A stretch of DNA of 64,000 nt, from positions 122,058-186,057 of the forward strand of contig VGHE01000007.1 in the NCBI GenBank assembly GCA_016868315.1. The letters are read 5' to 3'. The position numbers and the translations under genes were made by a program. Under the pieces are notes generated by a model, which saw only the letters and a list, made by a program, of their open reading frames with translations, did no database searches and was not told the origin of the DNA. The stretch comes from Betaproteobacteria bacterium (GTDB taxonomy: Bacteria; Bdellovibrionota_B; Oligoflexia; Silvanigrellales; Silvanigrellaceae). Below, in pieces: positions 44,047 through 52,727 of the stretch (position 1 is the stretch's first letter; every line of letters begins with the position of its first letter).

Positions 44047-45222
44047 ATGATTGATTACAGACGTTTGGGTGCCGTTTCGGAGAAACCACACACCGTATTC
44101 GAGTACGAAGGCAAAATGGTGGCCGAGCACGTTTTCACACGTGATGGTTTCAGCGACCTGTACTCCATTCTCTACCAGCGCCGTGCACCCACCCATGAGG
44201 TCAAGGTTGAGACTGCCGACATCAAAAACCCGGGCTTTCCTCATAAGCCCTCAGCGTCTGAAGTCGAACTCAAACGGCGTCACATCAAAACACCACTGCA
44301 TCCGCAGGGAGGAACCTTTCTCCAATCCCGCAAAACATTGTTTTTCAATGATGACTGCACAGTTGGCGTGGCTCGTCCCGACAAGAACTGCACCGAATTT
44401 TTTATTAATGGTGATGCCGACGAAATGCATTTTGTCGCTGAGGGGCATGGAGTTCTTCAGACTGTCTTTGGTGAAATTGATTTCAAAGAAGGCGATTATC
44501 TTTGTGTTCCAAAGGGCATTGCCTATCGCTTCCAGATGAAAACGCCGCTCTACATGATGTGTGTCGAGGGACGAAAAGATTTTGGGGTGCCGCGTGAATT
44601 CCGTTTGGCGCAGGGTCAGCTTCGTCTGGATGCCCCCTACACGCATCGCGATTTCCGCTCACCCTCGCGCCTTTTGTCTCTCGGCGCAAAAGAAAACCCT
44701 CCGTTCATTGTCAAAAGAAACCAGCAATTGACCCGTCATGAGTATACGGAATATCCGTATCAAGTGATTGGTTGGGATGGGTGGTGTTATCCTTATGCGT
44801 TCTCCGTGCATGCCTACCAACCCAAGACCAGTTCAGTGCACCTGCCACCGTCGATTCACACGAGTTTCAGCGGGCGGGGTTTTTACATTATGAATTTTGT
44901 TCCGCGAGTGGTCGATTTTGCAAAGAATGCCATTCCTTGCCCGTATCCACACAGCAACGTCGACTGTGATGAAATTCTCTTTTACGTGCGCGGACAATTC
45001 ACTAGCCGCAAAGGTATCGAACAATACAGCATGAGTTTTCATCCGGGCGGCATTCCGCATGGTCCACACCCAGAAATGTATGAAAAGAGCGTTGGTGCTC
45101 GCGAAACCAACGAACTGGCCGTGATGGTCGACACCTTCGCACCATTGAAAATGGCACCAGCCGCTTTCGAAATGGAAGATCAGTCGTATCATTACACATG
45201 GAACACCACTGAACACCTTTGA
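44047..45222 (+). CDS. Homogentisate 1,2-dioxygenase family protein
   Basis: 391-residue cupin-type non-heme iron dioxygenase. The C-terminal metal site region reads PHSNVDCDEILFYV, followed by FHPGGIPHGPHPEMYE, matching the HmgA family iron ligands (two His and one Glu). TETNELAVMVDTFAPL-type ending is also standard. HmgA opens the aromatic ring of homogentisate to maleylacetoacetate in tyrosine/phenylalanine breakdown. It belongs to the shorter bacterial subgroup. No hpd, fahA or maiA is adjacent; instead murG follows after 21 bp. ATG 44047 has GGGAG just upstream. Confidence 0.85.
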   Translation: MIDYRRLGAVSEKPHTVFEYEGKMVAEHVFTRDGFSDLYSILYQRRAPTHEVKVETADIKNPGFPHKPSASEVELKRRHIKTPLHPQGGTFLQSRKTLFFNDDCTVGVARPDKNCTEFFINGDADEMHFVAEGHGVLQTVFGEIDFKEGDYLCVPKGIAYRFQMKTPLYMMCVEGRKDFGVPREFRLAQGQLRLDAPYTHRDFRSPSRLLSLGAKENPPFIVKRNQQLTRHEYTEYPYQVIGWDGWCYPYAFSVHAYQPKTSSVHLPPSIHTSFSGRGFYIMNFVPRVVDFAKNAIPCPYPHSNVDCDEILFYVRGQFTSRKGIEQYSMSFHPGGIPHGPHPEMYEKSVGARETNELAVMVDTFAPLKMAPAAFEMEDQSYHYTWNTTEHL

Positions 45223-45243
45223 TGCACTGTGCGAGGTAAAGAT

Positions 45244-46377
45244 ATGCGTGAGCCGTTGACTCTTGGCCTGACGGGAGGAGGGACAGCGGGTCACGTCCTT
45301 CCGCATTTCGCCATTGCAACCAATCCCGATTCCACGCTGGCAGAGAAAATCAACGCCGGAGAAATCCGAATTGTATATTTCGGTGGTCGAAATGGGATGG
45401 AGCGAGATATCGTCACTCATGCTCAGCCGAATTGGACGTATGTTCCTATACGCACGGGTAAGTTGAGGCGCTATTTCAGTTTGCAGAACTTTGTCGACCC
45501 CATCAACATCCTGCTCGGTTTCTTCACAGCACTCATCATGATGCGCAGATTGCGCGTGGGCTGTCTGTTTTCAAAAGGTGGGTTCGTATCTGCTCCTGTT
45601 GTCTGGGCAGCGTGGTTGAACCGGATTCCGGTGGTCATTCATGAATCCGACGCCACTCCCGCGCTCGCAACGCGCTTGACACTTCCTTTTGCACAACGTG
45701 CTTTGGTTTCATTCGAAGAGACCCTGAAGTGGATTCCTCAGCGCTACCATGCACGGGTGCGTGCATCGGGCTTGCCGCTGCGCTCCGAGCTATTTACGAA
45801 GTCGCGTGAGGCAGCACTTGCATTTTTCAAGCTCAACCCAGATCTTCCGACGCTTCTTGTTTTTGGTGGAAGCTTGGGGGCTGAGGGGCTCAACAGGCGC
45901 GTAGCAGCAGTGCTTCCGCAACTTTCATCGTCGTGGAATATCATTCACATTGTCGGTAAGGGAAAAAGTTTTACAGGTGAGTTTGGTTCTTGGTACCGGC
46001 AATACGAATTTCTGAGTTCTGAAATGTCACTTGCCTATGCTGCCGCTGATCTTGCGTTATGCAGGGCTGGTGCTTCTTCGATTTTTGAACTTGCAGCTGC
46101 GCGTATTCCCATGCTGCTTGTTCCACTGGGTCTGCACCAAAGCCGAGGCGATCAAATCATCAATGCAAAAATATTTGCTGCCAAAGGTTGGGCAACCTGG
46201 TGCGATGAACAAGATTTGAGTCCAGACAAGATTGTTTCCCTGCTCGAACAATTGCGCACGCAAAACGTTGAGCTCAAGCGGCAGCTCGAGCGTGCTCCCG
46301 GAGCTCAAACAGCTGCGCGTGTTGCACAACTGTTGATGTCTCTGCTTCAGCGCAATGCGATCGCCGAGCCATTCTGA
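45244..46377 (+). CDS. murG: UDP-GlcNAc:lipid I N-acetylglucosamine transferase MurG
   Basis: 377-residue glycosyltransferase of peptidoglycan synthesis; it adds GlcNAc to lipid I on the inner membrane's cytoplasmic face. The first G-loop GLTGGGTAGHVLP, the FSKGGFVSAPVVWAAW segment, the second G-loop FGGSLGAEGLN and the donor site CRAGASSIFELAA with PLGLHQSRGDQ are all present. ATG 45244 has AGGT seven bases upstream. It lies outside the usual division/wall cluster (no mraY, ftsW or murC around), between hmgA and tsaE. Confidence 0.93.
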   Translation: MREPLTLGLTGGGTAGHVLPHFAIATNPDSTLAEKINAGEIRIVYFGGRNGMERDIVTHAQPNWTYVPIRTGKLRRYFSLQNFVDPINILLGFFTALIMMRRLRVGCLFSKGGFVSAPVVWAAWLNRIPVVIHESDATPALATRLTLPFAQRALVSFEETLKWIPQRYHARVRASGLPLRSELFTKSREAALAFFKLNPDLPTLLVFGGSLGAEGLNRRVAAVLPQLSSSWNIIHIVGKGKSFTGEFGSWYRQYEFLSSEMSLAYAAADLALCRAGASSIFELAAARIPMLLVPLGLHQSRGDQIINAKIFAAKGWATWCDEQDLSPDKIVSLLEQLRTQNVELKRQLERAPGAQTAARVAQLLMSLLQRNAIAEPF

Positions 46378-46399
46378 ACTTATTGTGTGAGGCCAAACT

Positions 46400-46939
46400 G
46401 TGTTCAAAAGCGAATCTCTTGAGCCTTGGGCAGCAGGGGGTCAGGCGTCAGTTGAGCTTGCGCTCATAGATCTCCCTGCACTGGCTGATGCATTTTCTGG
46501 TTTCTTGCGCACGCAAGATTTTTTGTTGTTGCAGGGAGATTTGGGTGCCGGGAAGACAACGTTTGTGGCTTTGCTTGCCCGTGCGCTCGGGACACAGCAG
46601 CAGGTCGCGAGTCCAACCTTTTCTCTCTTGAATGTCATCGATATTGCTGTTCCTGCTGTGCACTCGATTTCGCGTATCTGCCACATGGATCTCTACCGTG
46701 TCCGCAGATCAGAAGAACTCTTGCACCTTGGGCTGGAACTTGAGTTCAATTCTTCAGCGTTAGCGATTATTGAGTGGTGCGAAAATGTCGATGGCATGGG
46801 GTGGAAGCATTTCTTCGAAACCACACGCTGCAGAAAACCCACCCGCATTCTGACTCTCTCTATCGAGAATATTCAAGAAGCCTCAAAGCGCAGGTATTCA
46901 TTCGGATGGTTAAGTTTCTCTGAATTTGTTGATGCTTGA
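46400..46939 (+). CDS. tsaE: tRNA threonylcarbamoyladenosine biosynthesis ATPase TsaE
   Basis: 179 residues. The Walker A loop is GDLGAGKTT (46-54). QVASPTFSLLNV, HMDLYRV and IIEWCENVD (the usual I-E-W-x-E) are standard. With TsaB and TsaD it makes t6A37 of ANN-reading tRNAs. It starts at GTG 46400 with GAGG eight bases upstream, 22 bp after murG. The C-terminal 30 residues vary in the family. Confidence 0.92.
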   Translation: MFKSESLEPWAAGGQASVELALIDLPALADAFSGFLRTQDFLLLQGDLGAGKTTFVALLARALGTQQQVASPTFSLLNVIDIAVPAVHSISRICHMDLYRVRRSEELLHLGLELEFNSSALAIIEWCENVDGMGWKHFFETTRCRKPTRILTLSIENIQEASKRRYSFGWLSFSEFVDA

Positions 46940-46966
46940 AATCAGCATAACCGACTTTTGACAAAC

Positions 46967-47707
46967 TCACACGCCACGCAGATTGCCATGAGTTAGGACG
47001 TGCAAGCGTGTTGTCATCCGCCAACCCTTGCTCAGACAAATCTCTTCGAGCCACGTGTTGGTGAGGTGGTCTTCGGTTCGTGTTCCTTCGGCCATGAGTA
47101 TGACTCTCGCCGAATCAATTCCCGCGTCACGAATGAGCGTTTCAACCTCGTCGAGATCCTGCGCAGATTCCTTCTTCCGAATCACAAACTTGAAGTTGAC
47201 GCTCACCTTTTCTGAACCCAATGCAGCCCAGTGCCTGAGTGCGTCAATGTTGAGTGGTTGACCCGCGTTCTTACCCTTGGGGGAGATGTTCCAGTCCATC
47301 AATGCGTAGTGTTCGCGTTTGAAGGAGTGGTGCGCCGCATGGGGAATCTGTGTGCCATTGCTTTCCACTTCGATCGTATGCGTGTCGCTGAGTGCAGAAG
47401 CGAGTGGAGCAAGATTCTGCAGAGTGGGTTCGCCACCCGAGAGAATGACATGCTTGATTCGTGCATGAGCTTTGATCTCAGCAATGAGCTCGTCGTTTGT
47501 TATGCGCTTGAATTTCTGCTTTCCTGCGGGTTCATTTTTGTCGACGGGATCGCTGCGTAACGTATGTGTGTAGGGTGTGTCACACCAGGTACAGCGCAGG
47601 TTACAGATTTGCAAACGCACAAGGACACTGGGTTTCCCGAGATGTGGTCCTTCACCCTGCAGGCAGGGATAAATCTCGTTGACAAGATAAGTCTGGGTCT
47701 CGCTCAT
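46967..47707 (-). CDS. queE: 7-carboxy-7-deazaguanine synthase
   Basis: 246-residue radical SAM enzyme that contracts 6-carboxytetrahydropterin to 7-carboxy-7-deazaguanine in queuosine synthesis. The 4Fe-4S ligands are C35, C39 and C42 (CNLRCTWCDT), preceded by YPCLQGEG. VILSGGEPTLQ and EVESNGTQIP bind SAM and substrate. The start overlaps queD by 4 bp. queC and queF are not in the window. Confidence 0.94.
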   Translation of the reverse strand: MSETQTYLVNEIYPCLQGEGPHLGKPSVLVRLQICNLRCTWCDTPYTHTLRSDPVDKNEPAGKQKFKRITNDELIAEIKAHARIKHVILSGGEPTLQNLAPLASALSDTHTIEVESNGTQIPHAAHHSFKREHYALMDWNISPKGKNAGQPLNIDALRHWAALGSEKVSVNFKFVIRKKESAQDLDEVETLIRDAGIDSARVILMAEGTRTEDHLTNTWLEEICLSKGWRMTTRLHVLTHGNLRGV

Positions 47708-48624
47708 GGGTACAGTGCACCCTTGTTGAGCCCCTCGTAGCCGCGCACCTCAACGCCAGTGCATTCGGAGAAGAATGTCTTATGAATCCACTCAGAAATA
47801 TTCTCGATCGTGCTTTCCTCGGGCATCAGAATAACTCTTTCGCGAGGTGCACAGACCCTGACTTCACCTTGTGTGCCTTCGTATTTGAGCCACATATGGT
47901 TATCGGTTGTGAATTCAAATCCAGTCAAAAGCTCCGCATGCTTCTGCAATTCAGCTGGGCTCGGCAGGTGCGCATAGACGGGTGTCACAAGATATTTGCC
48001 ATCGAGCGCACGCGCGACGTTTTCAGAAGCGCTCTTGTCCAGAGCTGCGTTACGGAACACCTCTACGACATTGCTGTGACCATGGAATCTTTGGCAGTTT
48101 CCGCTGTGCATCCGCAGACTGTGCAGGTAATTGAAGAAATGTGGTTCATGAGCCTGATTGTGCCAGCTAAGTTTAACCTTCACGTGTGAAATGTTGGCTG
48201 GGCTTTCGGCGCGGATGGCCTGGGCAACAAGGAGTTCAAGTTTGCTGCAAGCGTCAGTCGAGAGCTCTTCAAAGATGTCTTCACCAACAACTGTGAGTGA
48301 TTGAGGGTAGGTGTCGAGCAGAAAGCGGTTCTCCGGGGCTGTGGAGAGATAAGGAACGCAGAGCGTTCGACCGTCTGACAACTGCCGTACGTTTGCTTCC
48401 GAAATCACAAGTCGATGGTCAAACTGTTCGTCGATAATCTTCTTTGCGATTTTCTTTGCTGCCGAGAAATCGACAACCACGCCTTCCTCGTCTGTGGCAC
48501 CATGCCACTCGACATCGACGCTCCAAGAGCGTCCCACAGGACCGCGCGTTCTGTCCCAGACAGCGCAATCAAGGATTGTAACGTTGCGGACAAATATTTT
48601 TGAGAATTGCTGCTTGATGCTCAT
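47704..48624 (-). CDS. queD: 6-carboxytetrahydropterin synthase-like protein, two-domain form
   Basis: 306 residues, about 2.5 times ordinary QueD. The N-terminal half carries one PTPS-like unit (ILDCAVWDRTRGPVGRSWSV, then GVVVDFSAAKKIAKKIIDE and FDHRLV). The C-terminal half carries another with RMHSGNCQRFHGHSNVVEVF. The metal-binding His and catalytic Cys seem spread over the two units, so a fused pair may build one active site. It starts at ATG 48624 with GAGG six bases upstream. The 4-bp overlap with queE supports a role in the preQ0 pathway. Confidence 0.82.
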   Translation of the reverse strand: MSIKQQFSKIFVRNVTILDCAVWDRTRGPVGRSWSVDVEWHGATDEEGVVVDFSAAKKIAKKIIDEQFDHRLVISEANVRQLSDGRTLCVPYLSTAPENRFLLDTYPQSLTVVGEDIFEELSTDACSKLELLVAQAIRAESPANISHVKVKLSWHNQAHEPHFFNYLHSLRMHSGNCQRFHGHSNVVEVFRNAALDKSASENVARALDGKYLVTPVYAHLPSPAELQKHAELLTGFEFTTDNHMWLKYEGTQGEVRVCAPRERVILMPEESTIENISEWIHKTFFSECTGVEVRGYEGLNKGALYP

Positions 48625-48692
48625 ATAAAGCCTCAACACACCTCGGTAAATTCCAAGAGGTTTCGGCGTCTTATATGAAAGCTTTTACGGAT

Positions 48693-49616
48693 TCAACTCA
48701 AAAGTTTGAGTGCGAGCTGGGGGAGCTGATTGGACTGTGAAAGCACCGCCACGCCGGCCTGCTGGAGGATCTGCTGCTGCGTCATTCCCGCGCTTTCCTC
48801 AGCAAAATCAGCGTCTTTGATTCGTGACTTGGCCGCGTCGAGGTTCTCAATACGGATGCCCAGGTTGTTGACTGAGCTCTGCAGCCTGTTTTGCACGGAA
48901 CCGAGGGTTGCTCGGTACGAATTGACCCTTTCCAGTGCATCATCGAGGCGTTCCATACTTAACTGAGCCATTTCCTTGGTGTCGACGCGCGTTCCGTCTG
49001 GGCTTTCGGCGCTGCCAATGTTGAGCGAGTTCGGACCGTCTGTCATGGCATTCAGGTCTTGAAGATCGATGCGGATGATGTTGGTTGGGTTTTGAACGTC
49101 GCGCCCGTCTGTCAATGGATTCCAATCAGACCCAACTTGTATCTCGAGCGGCGGAATGTTTCCGTTGCGTTGGAGTTCCTCGGGCAACTGGTTGTCACCG
49201 ACCAGCAGCTTCGTGCCATTGAAGTCTGCAGAGTTCGCAACGCGATCGATTTCGTTTTTGAGAGCCGAAAATTCTTTCTGCAGAAAACCACGCTCGACCG
49301 GACCAATGGTGTCGCTTGCCGATTGAACGCTGAGCTCTCGCAAACGCGAGAGGATATTTGTTATTTCGTTCAGGCTACCTTCCGCCGTTTGAACCAAACT
49401 TATGCCATCTTGTGCGTTGCGTCGTGCCTGCTGCAAACCGCGAACTTCCGTGCGGAGATTTTCGCTGATAGCCAGACCTGCAGCGTCGTCAGCAGCTTTA
49501 TTGATGCGGTATCCGCTCGACAACTTTTCCATATGGGCATTGAGTCGTTGGGTGGAAAGCCCCAACTGCCGTTGTGCGTTGATTGACTGGACATTTGTTT
49601 GAATTCGCAGTCCCAT
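48693..49616 (-). CDS. fliC: Flagellin
   Basis: 307 residues. The conserved N-terminal D0/D1 (LRIQTNVQSINAQRQLGLS; LSSGYRINKAADDAAGLAIS) and C-terminal D1/D0 (about 225-307, ending QAGVAVLSQSNQLPQLALKLL) are complete. The central variable part is short (about 80 residues), so filaments would be thin on surface decoration. GGGAG lies 11 bases before the ATG. It starts 6 bp after the stop of the large helical-repeat gene. No other flagellar gene is in the window. No intrinsic terminator is visible in the 68 bp after it. Confidence 0.95.
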   Translation of the reverse strand: MGLRIQTNVQSINAQRQLGLSTQRLNAHMEKLSSGYRINKAADDAAGLAISENLRTEVRGLQQARRNAQDGISLVQTAEGSLNEITNILSRLRELSVQSASDTIGPVERGFLQKEFSALKNEIDRVANSADFNGTKLLVGDNQLPEELQRNGNIPPLEIQVGSDWNPLTDGRDVQNPTNIIRIDLQDLNAMTDGPNSLNIGSAESPDGTRVDTKEMAQLSMERLDDALERVNSYRATLGSVQNRLQSSVNNLGIRIENLDAAKSRIKDADFAEESAGMTQQQILQQAGVAVLSQSNQLPQLALKLLS

Positions 49617-49622
49617 TGCGTA

Positions 49623-52600
49623 TCAGGCTCCCAATTCAATTCCATTAGAGGTGGCTTGAGAACGAGAAAAATCAATCTGTGACAGGTGCTTTTTGAGCTT
49701 CAAGGTAATCTCGATCACCTTAAATGCCTGCGCTCGCATCGTCTCAATTTCATCCTTCGCTTCCCAGGTCAGTCCTTCATGAACTGCTCGATTGCGGCTG
49801 TCCTGAAGTGAGTGAATCAGCTTAATATACTCAAAAAGCTCAACGTCGCTTTCGAATCCTAGCGGCAGCATTTTTTCAAGTCCAAAGCCACATTTCAAAC
49901 GAGAAGTGACCAGGAAAAACAACGCAAAAGCCTTCGGACCATCAAGTGTGAAGCGCTTACCCGGCCTGTAGAGGCAGACTCCGCGCAGCATTTTCCTGAG
50001 CTTAAACTTTGAAAAATAAGGAATGGTCTTGACGACCGGAAGTGTCGCAAGAAAGTCCTCAAAGATTTGCATTTTTTCTGGAATGGGGCGCGCGTAGCCG
50101 AGGATATCGAGTTTGCGTGAGAGCTGTCCCTTGCGCAACAGAGCATCTGTGTAGGGCTCAAAAGAATCACGGAGCACGAGCTCAACAGCCTTGCAGTGCA
50201 TGTTCACAATTGGGCTAAGATCCATTCCTCCCTGCGTCCATCCGCGGCTCTGCAGAAAAATCATTTCTGCTGTGCGCAGCGCAGATCTCGCATCGACATT
50301 CAGAGAGTCACTGTTGGGCAGAAGAGTACGGATTGTTGTGTCTACATCTTGCCTGTCCATCCGCGCGACCTTCTTGTCCAGGTCAGTTACGCTCGCAGAG
50401 TCTTGTTGATCGATGAGAGCGGCAACCCTTCCAACAGCATCGCGCACAGCGTCGTCAATGTGCTGTGGTAATCTGAGGATTTCAAGAGTCTTGAGTTCCT
50501 GGAGAATCTCTTCTGGGTTGTGAATTGATATTTCGTCAAGAATGTTCAGCTTGAGTTCGTCGGAAATAGCATTACGCCCTACGCAACGAATCAGTGCTTG
50601 CTGTGCACGTGGGTGCGGTGACGGAAGCAGTTCGCGAATAACATGCGAAACAAAATCTCCATCAATATGCTGCAGCCCTTGGTAAAGAAGTGTCTTAATT
50701 GCTTCATCGGTTCCGAGTTGAGCCAATGCTTTTGCTATCCAACGCTTTTCAACGTGTGTGGCAGTGCGCATGGCTTCACGTAGTTGAGTCTCGGTTTCAG
50801 CAAGCGCAGATGACTCAGCAACCTGCTTTTTGCTTTCACTCACAGTGGATTGCAAAGCGCGAATCACCGCTCCCCAGCGCGCAACCGGACGGTCGACAAC
50901 CATGTGCCCAGACCAATCTGCAGCACCCGCTTCACCTTCATCGCTCTCTGCAGGTTCTTCAGTTCCTTCCCCCGTCAGAGCCTCAACGTTGTGATTGGGG
51001 TCGAGCAAAAGACAGAGCTGTGCGAACCGTTCTATTGCATTTAAAGTTTCGGTGTCGCATTCCGAGCGCGAGCTTAGCAGTGCGAGAGCCGTGGTTCGGG
51101 TGAGATATTGCAAACTAAAATCGTCTTTGCTTTTGGATTGATTTTGCTTCGCAGTGTTTTCGAACCGCTTTAAAACATTGAGTCCAAACGAACTATCATC
51201 CGGACGCAAATGCACATAGGCAAGGTCAATCCAACTGATGTCCTCGAGTTGCTGTTTAAGAAAGGCAGCAAGGTTTTGGCTTGTGAGTCTACAACCCAGG
51301 AGCGCTGAAAGCACTGCTGAGTTGGTGTCTTTGTCTTTTTTCTGCGAACACAACTGGCTAAGCTTGGAAAGTAGCTTTTCAACCAATGCATTCGCTTTTT
51401 TTTCTGAAAAATCGTGATTTATGACCGCATTTTCCACGGCCAGAAGTGAACCCAGACAAATGTTGAGAGCTAGATCGGATTCAGCAACTCCCGTTGCCTT
51501 GAGCCATTCATCTAGCTTCTTATCCAGGTCTTTCATTTCATTGTCAGTGAGGTGGATGGCGAGCAGCTCCGGAGAGTCTGCTATCCATGTTTTCAGATGA
51601 TTTGGATCGGTCAGTGCTGAGGTAAAGGCTGCAATCCCTGTGGGGCAGTATTCGCTCCAGAGTCTGCGCACTGCTGCGGCATTTTTGTCTAACTGTACAG
51701 CTGCAATTCCAAGTTTAGAGTGGCTTGCGAGCCACTCGATGCACTCTCTGTCGCCGAGTTTGAGGATCCGTTCCGTGAGAATCGAGCGCTCGGGCAATTG
51801 AGCTTTTTTCTCGAGTATGCGCAGACTCTCGAGTAGTTGTTTGTTTTCAAAACAGCCATATCCGGTGAAGTTGGCTTCTAGCTGTGTGAAGTTCTCACTC
51901 CAGAAGAGTTCTCCTGAGAGTTTGCTAAAGTCTGTTTCGTTACCCTTGCTCAACAGATTGATCTCTTTGAATCCCCAGTTGAGAAGTCGTCGTAGTTCAG
52001 GAATGGTGACTTTGGCCTGAATATTGCACAAAGCCTCGATGTGTTTCTTGCTGCCTGCGAAGAATAGATAAGTGATCGCAGCAACTGCAGCCTTTCTATC
52101 CATGTTAGTTGCGTCAATATGAGATGCAACGAGTTCGTGCGCAACACTGAGTGCCGGTTCGCTTTTTATTCCATGCCTGTAAAGCGCATTGAATGAACGT
52201 GCCAGATAGGCGTCAGAGAGGTCTGTGGCAAGTGTGGGTGCGAGCTGCTGCGCGATGCGGCCATCATGCGCTTCCTCGCAATAGCGCGCGAGGCAATACA
52301 AAATACGTTGTGGCCGTTCTGGGCTCTTCAGATAGTGAAACGCTCTATGGGCGAAGCTTCTCACCTTTGAGCGGGTCATGGCATTAATAGCGTTACCCAC
52401 AACATCCTGTTCCGGATCATTGAGCATATAATTGCAAATCGTCCAAGCTGCCGCGGGTTGAGGAGAAACATTCAGAGTACTCACAGCCTGCACGCGCTCG
52501 AGACGAGAGGGCATCATGGCAAGCAGACTCCAAAGTCCGCCATCTTGCATCTCAGGGTTCGATGCTTGAGCTGAGATTGCAGGAATGATTTTACACCGCT

Positions 52601-52652
52601 CTGACTCAAGCTCGGCTGCAAGGTATGCTGCGAGTGGACTGACTTTTTCCAT
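49623..52652 (-). CDS. Large helical-repeat protein with HEPN-like C terminus
   Basis: 1009 residues, soluble, no signal peptide. Most of the length is made of repeated amphipathic helix pairs of HEAT/armadillo type (PQPAAAWTICNYMLNDPEQD; PRAQQALIRCVGRNAISDELK). A Glu/Ala-rich acidic break lies at about 555-575. The last about 170 residues form a compact helical domain with SRNRAVHEGL (about 950-960), an R-x4-H motif of the kind that forms the RNase site or structural core in HEPN proteins. ATG has GGGAGAG upstream. Flagellin follows after 6 bp, so joint transcription is likely. I know no flagellar protein of this build; function unknown. Confidence 0.75.
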   Translation of the reverse strand: MEKVSPLAAYLAAELESERCKIIPAISAQASNPEMQDGGLWSLLAMMPSRLERVQAVSTLNVSPQPAAAWTICNYMLNDPEQDVVGNAINAMTRSKVRSFAHRAFHYLKSPERPQRILYCLARYCEEAHDGRIAQQLAPTLATDLSDAYLARSFNALYRHGIKSEPALSVAHELVASHIDATNMDRKAAVAAITYLFFAGSKKHIEALCNIQAKVTIPELRRLLNWGFKEINLLSKGNETDFSKLSGELFWSENFTQLEANFTGYGCFENKQLLESLRILEKKAQLPERSILTERILKLGDRECIEWLASHSKLGIAAVQLDKNAAAVRRLWSEYCPTGIAAFTSALTDPNHLKTWIADSPELLAIHLTDNEMKDLDKKLDEWLKATGVAESDLALNICLGSLLAVENAVINHDFSEKKANALVEKLLSKLSQLCSQKKDKDTNSAVLSALLGCRLTSQNLAAFLKQQLEDISWIDLAYVHLRPDDSSFGLNVLKRFENTAKQNQSKSKDDFSLQYLTRTTALALLSSRSECDTETLNAIERFAQLCLLLDPNHNVEALTGEGTEEPAESDEGEAGAADWSGHMVVDRPVARWGAVIRALQSTVSESKKQVAESSALAETETQLREAMRTATHVEKRWIAKALAQLGTDEAIKTLLYQGLQHIDGDFVSHVIRELLPSPHPRAQQALIRCVGRNAISDELKLNILDEISIHNPEEILQELKTLEILRLPQHIDDAVRDAVGRVAALIDQQDSASVTDLDKKVARMDRQDVDTTIRTLLPNSDSLNVDARSALRTAEMIFLQSRGWTQGGMDLSPIVNMHCKAVELVLRDSFEPYTDALLRKGQLSRKLDILGYARPIPEKMQIFEDFLATLPVVKTIPYFSKFKLRKMLRGVCLYRPGKRFTLDGPKAFALFFLVTSRLKCGFGLEKMLPLGFESDVELFEYIKLIHSLQDSRNRAVHEGLTWEAKDEIETMRAQAFKVIEITLKLKKHLSQIDFSRSQATSNGIELGA

Positions 52653-52727
52653 GTTGCTCTCCCGACCCTCCGCTCAGTGTACCTTTTCTGTCCGGGGGCG
52701 GGTCAGAGAACTAATGCAGCCTCGAAT

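Noticed and set aside
48625-48692. preQ1 riboswitch upstream of queD-queE
   Set aside because: The gap contains only a short ACCTC/GAGGT stem. The A-rich tail and pseudoknot pairing of preQ1 riboswitches are not seen.
49621-49647. Sigma-28-like element on the minus strand before flagellin (TAAT-N15-GCCTGATA)
   Set aside because: The -10 ends only a few bases before the flagellin ATG, so transcription would start at or inside the gene. It overlaps the end of the upstream coding sequence and its ribosome binding site, and is more likely chance.
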